DNA of 9,026 nt, from assembly GCA_020024175.1 (NCBI GenBank), contig JAHHUB010000063.1, forward strand, positions 1 to 9,026. The letters run 5' to 3'. This document shows, piece after piece, positions 1 to 6,008 of this stretch. The translations under genes and the position numbers were made by a program. The DNA comes from Oscillospiraceae bacterium (GTDB lineage Bacteria; Bacillota; Clostridia; Oscillospirales; Ruminococcaceae). The notes below the pieces were generated by a model. It did no database searches, was not told the origin of the DNA, and saw only the letters and a program-made list of their open reading frames with translations. Within the stretch, counting starts at the first letter, position 1. Each line of letters starts with the position of its first letter.

Positions 1-11
1 TCATATTTGCC

Positions 12-67
12 GAAGAAAACAAATAATCCGAACCCATCTCCCACAGGGAAGACTCGGTTCGGATTAT
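12..67 (-). terminator. Rho-independent terminator of tRNA-Leu
   Basis: A 12-bp perfect stem pairs bases 23-34 with 56-67. A second, inner stem (37-42 with 47-52, one G-U pair on the minus strand) closes most of the loop. Read on the minus strand, the hairpin is followed at once by a T-rich run (TTTGTTTTCTT), and it begins about 8 bases past the CCA end of the tRNA. On the plus strand no T-run follows, so it works for the tRNA transcript only. Confidence 0.85.
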
Positions 68-74
68 ATTGCTT

Positions 75-164
75 TGGTGCCGCTGGCCGGGCTCGAACCG
101 GCACGGTTTGTTAAGAACCGAGGGATTTTAAGTCCCTTGTGTCTGCCTATTCCACCACAGCGGC
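75..164 (-). tRNA. tRNA-Leu, anticodon UAA
   Basis: The reverse complement folds into a full class II tRNA. The acceptor stem is GCCGCTG/CAGCGGC with discriminator A and an encoded CCA (75-77). The anticodon stem AGGGA/TCCCT encloses the loop CTTAAAA, so the anticodon is TAA (128-130), which reads UUA leucine codons. The long variable arm (stem CGGTT/AACCG) is typical of leucine tRNAs, and the T arm is GCCGG-TTCGAGC-CCGGC. UUA is a very common leucine codon in such AT-rich genomes. No other tRNA is visible nearby, so this looks like a single-tRNA transcription unit with its own promoter and terminator. Confidence 0.97.
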
Positions 165-182
165 TAATTATTTTACTAATAC

Positions 183-211
183 ATTATATTATATAAATAT
201 AAAAATGTCAA
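183..211 (-). promoter_or_regulatory. Promoter of tRNA-Leu
   Basis: On the minus strand there is a perfect sigma-A promoter: TTGACA (206-211), 17 bases, TATAAT (183-188). Transcription would start near base 176, about 12 bases before the mature tRNA 5' end at 164. Consensus promoters of this kind are usual for stable RNA genes. Confidence 0.85.
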
Positions 212-226
212 GCAAAAAATAAACAG

Positions 227-255
227 TTGACATATTGAAATAAAAATATTAATAT
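227..255 (+). promoter_or_regulatory. Promoter of the MarR-family gene
   Basis: TTGACA (227-232) is followed after 17 bases by TAATAT (250-255), a 4/6 match to the -10 box, which would give a leader of only about 12 bases before the ATG at 274. A perfect TATAAT lies at 261-266, but only TTGAAA at 235-240 (20-base spacing) could serve it, and then the message would be almost leaderless. In both cases the -10/start region lies on or beside the palindrome at 255-273. The -35 box sits only 15 bases from the -35 box of the divergent tRNA promoter. Confidence 0.6.
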
Positions 256-273
256 AGTTGTATAATTCAACTA
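255..273. promoter_or_regulatory. Palindromic operator, probably for the MarR regulator
   Basis: Arms TAGTTG (255-260) and CAACTA (268-273) are perfect inverted repeats around a 7-base AT centre. Counting the centre, 8 of 9 base pairs are symmetric. Size and form (TTG-N7-CAA core, about 17-19 bp) match operators bound by MarR-family dimers. The site covers the -10/start region and ends directly at the ATG of the regulator gene, so binding would block its own transcription. The operator role is inferred from position and symmetry. Confidence 0.6.
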
Positions 274-741
274 ATGAAAGATGTGAATAAATTGAATAAC
301 ATGATGAGAAAACTGATAAAAATAGAACGCATAACCAAAAAATATAAAAATTATGCTGTAAAAGATATGGAGATAAACGGAAGAGACAGCCAATTTTTAA
401 TATGTATAAATCATGATGAAGGTATGACACAGGAAAAATTGGCAGAGAGATTGTGCATAGATAAAAGTGCAGTAACAAGAAGAATGACTTCACTTACGGA
501 AAAGGGTTATGTGGAAAGAAAGAAAAACCCTGATGACAAAAGAAGCATACAACTTTTTTTAACAGAAAAATCAAAAAAAATAATGCCTGAAATAAGAGCA
601 GTTGGTATTAACTGGAATAATTATCTCTTATCTGATTTGACAGATGAGGAACAAAAACTATTAGATGAGTTTTTGGAAAAAGTAAAGTTAAGAGCAGAAA
701 AATGGCAGGAACTTAATGAAAGTGATATTAAAACAAAATAA
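274..741 (+). CDS. MarR-family winged-helix transcriptional regulator
   Basis: A 155-residue protein of usual MarR length. The N-terminal and C-terminal helices (about 1-35 and 110-150) would form the dimer interface. Residues 50-100 form the winged helix: the helix-turn-helix runs from MTQEKLAERL to SAVTRRMTSLTEKGYVER, followed by the wing NPDDKRS with the conserved D-x-R type pattern, then FLTEKSKKI. It should bind DNA as a dimer and respond to a small ligand or to oxidation; no cysteine sits in the usual OhrR position, so oxidation sensing is not suggested. The start at 274 has no Shine-Dalgarno sequence; ATGs at 301 and 304 are alternatives but also lack one. A palindrome touching the start codon suggests autoregulation. 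Its target genes are not known; the nearest downstream operon has its own promoter 44 bases beyond the stop. Confidence 0.9.
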   Translation: MKDVNKLNNMMRKLIKIERITKKYKNYAVKDMEINGRDSQFLICINHDEGMTQEKLAERLCIDKSAVTRRMTSLTEKGYVERKKNPDDKRSIQLFLTEKSKKIMPEIRAVGINWNNYLLSDLTDEEQKLLDEFLEKVKLRAEKWQELNESDIKTK

Positions 742-784
742 TAAACAATGTTGTAATATATGAAATTTTAACAGGGAAGTTTTA

Positions 785-813
785 TTGACATCAACTTTTA
801 ATTAAACTATAAT
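785..813 (+). promoter_or_regulatory. Promoter of the hydrolase/ATP-grasp/Mur-ligase operon
   Basis: Perfect consensus: TTGACA (785-790), a 17-base spacer, TATAAT (808-813). Transcription would start near 820, leaving a leader of about 40 bases with an AGAGGG ribosome site (844-849) before the ATG at 861. TTGACATCAA around the -35 box is a short palindrome. No clear copy of the operator at 255-273 is present. Confidence 0.85.
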
Positions 814-860
814 AGCTATAAAAATACATATTTAAATAAAATAAGAGGGTTAATTTATAA

Positions 861-1547
861 ATGAATATTATAGAAAAACTTTCGGAATATGAGAAGTTTT
901 TTTCTGAAAATAATTTTGGAGGAGCCGGAAATACAGCTTTTACCATAGAAGAAGGTAAAATCCCTATAATTATTTCAGCACCCCACAGTGTAAATCAGTA
1001 CAGAGAAGGTGCTTTGAAAGTAAGCGATATGTATACAGGAGCTATTGCAAAATATTTTAATGAAACTATAGGCTGCCATATAATTTATCTGTCAAAATAC
1101 ACTGAAACCGACCCCAATTACGATGATGGAAAAACTTGCTGTTATAAAAATACGCTGAGCAGATATATTGAGGAGAAAAATATAAAATTTTTATTGGATT
1201 TGCACGCAAGCCGAAGTGAACATGATTATTTGACAGAACTTGGTACCATTGATAATAAAAATTCTTCATTGTCAGGGAGAGATTTTTTGCTGCCTGTGAT
1301 AACTGATGCATTGGAAAGCAGTTTAAAAACCGCTATAAAAGAAACAGGAAAAGGTATTACTGTAAATACGGTTTTTCCTGCGGCAAATCCCAATACTGTT
1401 ACAAATTTTATATCTTCCAAAAACAAAATTCCCTGTGTTCAGCTTGAAATAAACAAACTTTGCAGAAACCCCAAACAACCTGAATATTTTATGCAGCTTA
1501 TAAATGGATTGGAAACAATTATAAAAGAAGTTGAAAATATACTATAA
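861..1547 (+). CDS. N-formylglutamate amidohydrolase-family hydrolase
   Basis: A 228-residue soluble protein without signal peptide. The pattern fits the N-formylglutamate amidohydrolase (FGase) family, zinc-dependent enzymes related to M14 carboxypeptidases: IISAPHS (37-43, likely metal ligand H42), SDMYTG (55-60), DPNYDD (84-89), LLDLHAS (111-117, D113 and H115) and VQLEIN (193-198, E196) near the C-terminus. Characterised members release glutamate from N-formylglutamate in histidine breakdown, but no other hut gene is here, so the true substrate may be another acylated or peptidyl amino acid. It is first in an operon: a consensus promoter lies upstream, and the ATP-grasp gene follows after 25 bases. 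Pairing a hydrolase of this family with two ligases suggests trimming or turnover of their product. The fold family is fairly sure; the substrate is unknown. Confidence 0.75.
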   Translation: MNIIEKLSEYEKFFSENNFGGAGNTAFTIEEGKIPIIISAPHSVNQYREGALKVSDMYTGAIAKYFNETIGCHIIYLSKYTETDPNYDDGKTCCYKNTLSRYIEEKNIKFLLDLHASRSEHDYLTELGTIDNKNSSLSGRDFLLPVITDALESSLKTAIKETGKGITVNTVFPAANPNTVTNFISSKNKIPCVQLEINKLCRNPKQPEYFMQLINGLETIIKEVENIL

Positions 1548-1572
1548 CACAAAGAAAAGAGTGGATTTTCAC

Positions 1573-2433
1573 ATGAAAAAACAGCTTAAAGGTTATTTAA
1601 TCGAAAAATACAACAATATGACAGGAGCTTATACCTGCCACAGATTGCTGGAAGAAGCAGAAAAACAGGGAATTGACCTTAAAATGATTGGTATATATGA
1701 TATGCGTGATGAAAACGGACAGCTTTATAACAGTGATGAACTTTTGGAAAAGCGGGATTTTGTTATTAATCGTTTTAAATTCGGTTTACTTAAAAATCAA
1801 ATTAACAAATTGGCAGATAAACAATACAACAGCATGGATGGACTTAATACCTATATAAATAAATATAATCAGGTGAGAACTTTGGAATCCGATGCCTATA
1901 TTATCCCAAAATACATCTGTGCTCCACTGACTTTGGATTATGAGAGAATTACATCAAAATTAGGCAGTCCATTTGTATTAAAAGGTTTGGAAAGCTCTGA
2001 GGGAAAAGAAGTTTTTTTAATAAAAAATAAAGAAGAATATCTTAAAATGAGAGAAAATAACAAAGGCTACTGTGAATGGCTTTTTGAAGAATTTGTTTCA
2101 TCAAGTATTGGCAGAGATATGAGATTTTATTCTGTCAAAGGTGAGCCTATAGCCTGTATGGAAAGAAAATCTCATGGGGATTTTAGAGCTAATGTAGCTT
2201 TAGGTGCAGGTGTCAGAGAAATAGAAGCTACTGAATACATGAAAAAAGCCGCCAAAGATATTTATGAAAAAACAGGTTTGGATTTTTTGGGTATAGATTT
2301 ATTGTATGGTGAAACCGAAAAACCTTATTTCTGTGAAATAAATGTAATGGCAGGTATGAGCGGCATTGAAAAAGCAACAGGTGTAAATGTAGCGGGAAAG
2401 GTTATGGAAACCATAGCAAAGGATTTTGAATGA
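1573..2433 (+). CDS. RimK-like ATP-grasp ligase
   Basis: A 286-residue ATP-grasp enzyme of the RimK/LysX group. These join an amino acid to a carboxylate through an acyl-phosphate. In 286-residue numbering: FVLKGLESSEGKEV (134-147) is the ATP-binding lysine and glycine-rich loop; EEF (172-174) contacts adenine; RDMR (181-184) and RKSHGDFRAN (198-207) match the RimK 'DiRv' and 'R-x(3)-gdFRtN' motifs; D242 and E255/N257 (CEINVMAGMSG) are the metal ligands. All key residues are present, so it should be active. The ATG at 1573 is chosen because AGAGTGG lies about 9 bases upstream; the reading frame is open back to 1531 and an in-frame GTG lies at 1561, but starting at 1531 would overlap the hydrolase gene without a ribosome site. 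Its last codons overlap the next gene. The substrate is unknown; glutamate addition is common in this family. Confidence 0.85.
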   Translation: MKKQLKGYLIEKYNNMTGAYTCHRLLEEAEKQGIDLKMIGIYDMRDENGQLYNSDELLEKRDFVINRFKFGLLKNQINKLADKQYNSMDGLNTYINKYNQVRTLESDAYIIPKYICAPLTLDYERITSKLGSPFVLKGLESSEGKEVFLIKNKEEYLKMRENNKGYCEWLFEEFVSSSIGRDMRFYSVKGEPIACMERKSHGDFRANVALGAGVREIEATEYMKKAAKDIYEKTGLDFLGIDLLYGETEKPYFCEINVMAGMSGIEKATGVNVAGKVMETIAKDFE

Positions 2434-3740
2434 TGGAAAATAAAAAAGACTACGCTGATTATATTTATGAATCTTTTATGAAAGCGGAAAAACATTTGGA
2501 CAGAAATGCTCCTGACAGTGAAAAAAGAAAACCTCAGCTTTCAAAAGATATTATTTTAAAATTATCGGAAAAATCTGCCCCATGTATTGCTGTGACAGGC
2601 AGTAAGGGTAAAGGTTCTGTTTCATGCTTTATTTCAGCTATAATGCAGACTCAGGTTAAAACAGGACTTATGACCAGTCCCCATTTGGTAAAATTTAATG
2701 AGAGAATAAAAATAAATAACAAAGATATTTCTGATGAAGATATTGAAAGAATTATTTTGGAATTAAAACCCGATTTTGACAAAGTGGAAAATACTCTCAC
2801 AGAAAAGGAATTTATAAGTCCCATGGGTTGGCAGGGAGCAGCAGCATTAAAATATTTTTCCGAAAATCACACAGGTTTTAATATTTTCGAGTGTGGAAAA
2901 GGTGCAAAATATGATGATATAAACAACATTCCTCACCAGTATTCACTTATAAATCCTGTTTTTTTAGAGCATACCAGAGAGCTTGGCAAAACTTTGCCGG
3001 AAATTGCTTTGAATAAAGCAGAAATAGTAAAAACGGGACAGAAATGCTGTTATACAGCGGAACAATTCCCCGAAGTTATGGAAATTATCGAAAAACGCTG
3101 TGAAAATACAGGGGTAAAACTAAAAAAATACGGTAAAGATTTTTACAGTGACAATATAATATTTTTAAAAAGCGGTATGAAGTTTGATGTACATACAGAA
3201 AAAAATATTTACAAAAATATAGAAATTCCGCTTTTGGGAAAACATCAAGCTAAAAACTGTGCCATAGCTTTTGCAGTGTGTGAAGATTTTCTCGGAAAAT
3301 TGGATATTGAAAAATGCAGAGAAAATCTTTTAAAAGTAAAATGGCCCGGCAGATTGGAAGTGGTTTCCAAAGAACCGTTTATCATTGCAGATGCAGCTAT
3401 AAACCATGAAAGCACGGATTTAATTAAAGAAACACTCAGATTTATGAATATGGAGAAAATTATTTCCATAATTGGAATACCTGATGACAAGGATTTTTTA
3501 GGTGTGGCAAAATCCATGAGTGATGTGTCGGAAAAAATTATCATAACAAAATGTTTAAATCCCTATTATGTATTTACAGATAAGCAGAAAAAAACTTTAG
3601 AACAGGCAGGATTAAAAGTTACAGCCACTGAAAATTTGCAGGAAGCTTTAAAAATAGCCGAAAAATCTGCTATGCCCATTTGCATTATGGGAACAACAGG
3701 ATTAATTTCTGATGTGGAGAAAATTTTCTCAAAAAGATAA
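2430..3740 (+). CDS. FolC/Mur-ligase-family amide ligase, divergent
   Basis: A 436-residue protein with the folylpolyglutamate synthase (FolC) layout: P-loop VTGSKGKGSV (55-64), SPHLVKFNERIKI (83-95), LLGKHQAKNCAIA (268-280) linking to the C-terminal domain, WPGRLEVV (305-312) and DAAINHES (321-328). Metal-binding E154 and H181 and the lysine at 196, which matches the carbamylated lysine of the family, are kept. However, the FolC signature GLGGRLDATN is GKGAKYDDIN here, IGLDH is VFLEH and EKAGI is NKAEI. That suggests a working ATP-dependent ligase with a substrate other than ordinary folate. Its ATG overlaps the TGA of the ATP-grasp gene (ATGA), with AAAGGA just upstream, so the two are translationally coupled; a second ATG at 2433 is equally possible. 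An ordinary FolC is the alternative reading. Confidence 0.8.
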   Translation: MMENKKDYADYIYESFMKAEKHLDRNAPDSEKRKPQLSKDIILKLSEKSAPCIAVTGSKGKGSVSCFISAIMQTQVKTGLMTSPHLVKFNERIKINNKDISDEDIERIILELKPDFDKVENTLTEKEFISPMGWQGAAALKYFSENHTGFNIFECGKGAKYDDINNIPHQYSLINPVFLEHTRELGKTLPEIALNKAEIVKTGQKCCYTAEQFPEVMEIIEKRCENTGVKLKKYGKDFYSDNIIFLKSGMKFDVHTEKNIYKNIEIPLLGKHQAKNCAIAFAVCEDFLGKLDIEKCRENLLKVKWPGRLEVVSKEPFIIADAAINHESTDLIKETLRFMNMEKIISIIGIPDDKDFLGVAKSMSDVSEKIIITKCLNPYYVFTDKQKKTLEQAGLKVTATENLQEALKIAEKSAMPICIMGTTGLISDVEKIFSKR

Positions 3741-3771
3741 TTTTATAAAGAAAATTCTTATATAAAAGAAA

Positions 3772-3810
3772 AACACTGTCAATTTTATTATTGATAGTGT
3801 TTTTTATTTT
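3772..3810. terminator. Hairpin terminator, probably bidirectional
   Basis: An 11-bp stem (3772-3782 with 3791-3801, one G-U pair) and an 8-base loop are followed on the plus strand by TTTTTTATTTT, ending the ligase operon 31 bases after its stop. The stem is also preceded by an A-rich stretch that reads TTTTTCTTTT on the minus strand, so it can also stop the converging mnmA transcript coming from the right. Confidence 0.85.
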
Positions 3811-3839
3811 ATAAAATTAATATTATAAGTTAATAAAAG

Positions 3840-3914
3840 TCAGAACATTTTAAGTAAGTTTACTGCCAAAGTATATTTTTCTAAGGCATATACTCCGCTG
3901 ATACATATTGTCAT
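3840..3914 (-). CDS. Short unassigned open frame downstream of mnmA
   Basis: A 24-codon frame (begins MTICISGVYALEKY, ends NLLKMF) lies between mnmA and the terminator. The frame stays open upstream to about 3940 and reads like normal protein there too (RYDEL before the ATG), so it may be the remnant of a longer gene rather than a small gene. There is no ribosome site before the ATG. I recognise no family. It may be chance; it is recorded because it is the only coding-like stretch in this 204-base gap. Confidence 0.18.
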   Translation of the reverse strand: MTICISGVYALEKYTLAVNLLKMF

Positions 3915-3944
3915 AAGTTCATCATATCTATAAATATTTTAATG

Positions 3945-4991
3945 CTATTTAATAATAGCACCGCCAAAAACAGAATTATCCTTATAAAATACCACTGCCT
4001 GTCCTTTTGTAATAGCTCTTTGAGGTTCTTTAAAAACTACTTTCAGTTCTCCGTTATCCATTGGAAAAACCATGGCAGGGGCTTTTTGGTGGGAGTAACG
4101 AATTTTCGCCATCAGTTCAATGGGCTCAGTAAGTTTATCCACTGATATGAGATTTGCTTCTTCCGTGTACAAAGTATCGGAGAAAATCTCATTGTCATCC
4201 GCTAAAGTTACACTGTTGTCATCAGGATTTATATCCATAACAAACATAGGCTTTCCAAAAGCCATTCCCAGTCCTTTTCGCTGACCTATTGTATAATGCC
4301 AAAGTCCAAGATGTTTGCCGATTATATTACCTTTTATATCCTTGAAATTGCCCTGAGGACAGTTTTCTCCTGTGTATTCAAGCAGAAATTTTTCATAATC
4401 TCCTGTGGGAATAAAACAAATATCCTGACTGTCGGGTTTGTTAGAAACAATCAGATTATTGTCAGCGGCAATTTGACGAACTTCTTCTTTTGAGTATTCT
4501 CCAATAGGGAAAAGGGTGTGGCTTAACTGTTCCTGTGTTAAAGAGTAAAGCACATAGCTTTGGTCTTTTTTATCGCTTTTAGCCTGTATAAGTTCATATC
4601 TTTTTGTGTTCTCATTATATTTTGTAAAAGCATAATGCCCTGTAGCTATATAATCATAGCCCATTTCCAAAGCACTGTTTAAAAAAGCATTAAATTTAAT
4701 TTTTTTATTGCACATAACACAGGGGTTGGGTGTTCTGCCTTTTTTGTATTCTGATACAAAATAGTCGATAACTTCGGATTTAAACATATCTTTGTAGTCA
4801 AAAATATAATGTTTTATACCCAAAGTGTCGCAGACTTTCTTTGCATCTTGTATATCTTTTTCATTGGCGGAATTTTCATCGCCCCAGAGTTTAAATGTAA
4901 CTCCTGCCACTTCATAACCTTGCTGTTTAAGGAGAAGAGCTGCCACAGAGCTATCCACTCCTCCGCTTACACCGATTAAAACTTTTTTCAT
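3945..4991 (-). CDS. mnmA: tRNA-specific 2-thiouridylase MnmA
   Basis: A 348-residue protein, normal for MnmA (TrmU). It adds sulfur to position 2 of the wobble uridine in tRNA-Lys, -Glu and -Gln, using ATP to activate the base and a persulfide from a cysteine desulfurase. Residues: PP-loop SGGVDSS (9-15), NPCVMCNKKIKF with the nucleophile-equivalent Cys94, TGHYA (117-121), and DSQDICFIP with the second catalytic Cys192; the C-terminal beta-barrel (from about 250) follows HYTIGQRKGLG. All key residues are present. The ATG at 4991 is chosen over the open frame back to 5054 because it has AGGAAGG five bases upstream and begins with the family's MKKVLIGVSGG; the longer version would overlap the PHP gene. 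It is second in a two-gene operon, 10 bases after the PHP gene. Confidence 0.97.
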   Translation of the reverse strand: MKKVLIGVSGGVDSSVAALLLKQQGYEVAGVTFKLWGDENSANEKDIQDAKKVCDTLGIKHYIFDYKDMFKSEVIDYFVSEYKKGRTPNPCVMCNKKIKFNAFLNSALEMGYDYIATGHYAFTKYNENTKRYELIQAKSDKKDQSYVLYSLTQEQLSHTLFPIGEYSKEEVRQIAADNNLIVSNKPDSQDICFIPTGDYEKFLLEYTGENCPQGNFKDIKGNIIGKHLGLWHYTIGQRKGLGMAFGKPMFVMDINPDDNSVTLADDNEIFSDTLYTEEANLISVDKLTEPIELMAKIRYSHQKAPAMVFPMDNGELKVVFKEPQRAITKGQAVVFYKDNSVFGGAIIK

Positions 4992-4996
4992 AAAAA

Positions 4997-5003
4997 CCTT
5001 CCT
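4997..5003 (-). promoter_or_regulatory. Ribosome binding site of mnmA
   Basis: AGGAAGG on the minus strand, 5 bases before the ATG at 4991. It overlaps the TAG stop of the PHP gene (5002-5004), so ribosomes ending the first gene can pass directly to mnmA. It fixes the mnmA start. Confidence 0.85.
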
Positions 5004-5808
5004 ATAATAAAATTTCTTTTGGCTGACGGTTTTGATAATAATAATACCTGTCAAATCCGCATTCTTTTAAAAGGGTAAAAGTTCTGTCAAAATCTTTGCC
5101 CATATCTTCACTTTTATGTGCATCGGAACCTATGGTGATAAGTTTTCCGCCTAATTTTTTATAAAGGTTGATTATATTGCCATCAGGCATACTTACACCT
5201 ATTTTCTGTCTGAATCCCGAAGTATTTACTTCCATAGCTTTGTCTCTTTTTATTAAATTAACAAGAGTTTTTTCTATAATTGACTTGTACTGGTTCATAT
5301 CTACAGCTATGCCGTAATTTCCGGTAATATATCTTAGAGGATAAGTTATGTGGGACAAGCTGTCAAAATCACAAACACGGGAAGATTCCTCTAAAATCTC
5401 AAAGTAATTGCGTAAAAGAGCCGGAATATCTTTTTCTTTTGTATAATTTTTTTGACAGTAGTCATGTTGACCTTTGGCATTGTGGCAGCTGCAAAGAATA
5501 AAATCCAAATTATTTTCCTTGATTATTTTGTCTGCTTTTTCTTTTTCAAAAAGAGCTCCGCCTATTTCTGCACCAACGGATATTATTATTTTGTCTGCAT
5601 ATTGTTTTTTAAATTCAGTGGCTTTTGCTATTGAAAGCGGAATATTTTTTTCGCATACTTCAATCCAGTTGCTGTCCTCAATTTCACAGTGATCAGTTAC
5701 CGCGTAGCCTTTAAATCCTTTTTCAATGGCAGTATTTAACTGTTCTTCAGGAGTTTGAATACCATCATGAGAAAATGTATTATGTGTATGACTGTCAAAT
5801 ATAATCAT
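5002..5808 (-). CDS. PHP-family phosphatase, histidinol-phosphatase-like (HisJ type)
   Basis: A 268-residue protein, the usual length of Gram-positive HisJ/HisK histidinol phosphatases, which remove phosphate from L-histidinol phosphate in histidine synthesis. The PHP metal-site residues are all visible: SHTHNTFSHDG (H7, H9, D15), TDHCE (H40), GAEIGG (E81), CSCHN (H109), LSHITY (H153) and GSDAHK (D229, H231). This is a complete trinuclear metal centre, so it should be active. GGAGGG lies 7 bases before the ATG. It is the first gene of an operon with mnmA. No other histidine gene is in the window, so a different phosphoester substrate is possible; the family call is firm, the substrate less so. 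Confidence 0.87.
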   Translation of the reverse strand: MIIFDSHTHNTFSHDGIQTPEEQLNTAIEKGFKGYAVTDHCEIEDSNWIEVCEKNIPLSIAKATEFKKQYADKIIISVGAEIGGALFEKEKADKIIKENNLDFILCSCHNAKGQHDYCQKNYTKEKDIPALLRNYFEILEESSRVCDFDSLSHITYPLRYITGNYGIAVDMNQYKSIIEKTLVNLIKRDKAMEVNTSGFRQKIGVSMPDGNIINLYKKLGGKLITIGSDAHKSEDMGKDFDRTFTLLKECGFDRYYYYQNRQPKEILL

Positions 5809-5843
5809 AGATTACCCTCCGTAAATTTTAAGAAACTAGAATT

Positions 5844-5872
5844 ATTATATATCAAAAGTATAATCTAATCAA
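5844..5872 (-). promoter_or_regulatory. Promoter of the PHP-mnmA operon
   Basis: On the minus strand TTGATT (5867-5872), 17 bases, TATAAT (5844-5849). The start would lie near 5837, leaving a leader of about 29 bases to the GGAGGG ribosome site and ATG at 5808. Confidence 0.7.
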
Positions 5873-5940
5873 CTAAATAGATTAAAACTGAATTATTTTA
5901 AAAAAATGTGGGAAAATTCAAAGAAAAACATTGAAAATAT

Positions 5941-5968
5941 TTGTACAATATGGTTAAATTAATATAAT
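5941..5968 (+). promoter_or_regulatory. Promoter of nadE
   Basis: TTGTAC (5941-5946), a 16-base spacer, TATAAT (5963-5968). TTGAAA (5931-5936) with TTAAAT (5954-5959) at 17 bases is a weaker alternative. Start near 5975, so the ATG at 5967 would lie inside the promoter and cannot be the start codon for this transcript. Confidence 0.55.
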
Positions 5969-5994
5969 GAATATTTATAAGCATAAAAATCGTG

Positions 5995-6000
5995 AAAGGA
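5995..6000 (+). promoter_or_regulatory. Ribosome binding site of nadE
   Basis: AAAGGA, 8 bases before the ATG at 6009. Together with the promoter it places the start of nadE at 6009 rather than at the upstream in-frame ATG at 5967. Confidence 0.7.
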
Positions 6001-6008
6001 TTGATTTT

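Noticed and set aside
176..493. Minus-strand 105-residue frame opposite the MarR gene
   Set aside because: Its low-complexity Leu/Phe/Tyr-rich translation is what an AT-rich gene gives when read backwards; no ribosome site and no family.
1531..1572. Longer N-terminus for the ATP-grasp protein, beginning at ATG 1531
   Set aside because: It would lie inside the end of the hydrolase gene without a ribosome site, and the extra 14 residues do not look like the family start; ATG 1573 has a usable site.
3945..3960. Small hairpin GCTATT/AATAGC at the mnmA stop
   Set aside because: Only 6 AT-rich base pairs and no T-run after it on the minus strand; the stronger hairpin at 3772-3801 is the likelier terminator.
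4992..5054. Longer N-terminus for MnmA
   Set aside because: The extra 21 residues overlap the PHP gene and precede the typical MKKVLIGVSGG start, which has its own AGGAAGG.
5867..5876. TCAACT half-sites resembling the MarR operator, also at 791-796
   Set aside because: Single six-base half-sites without the matching second arm are expected by chance in such AT-rich DNA.
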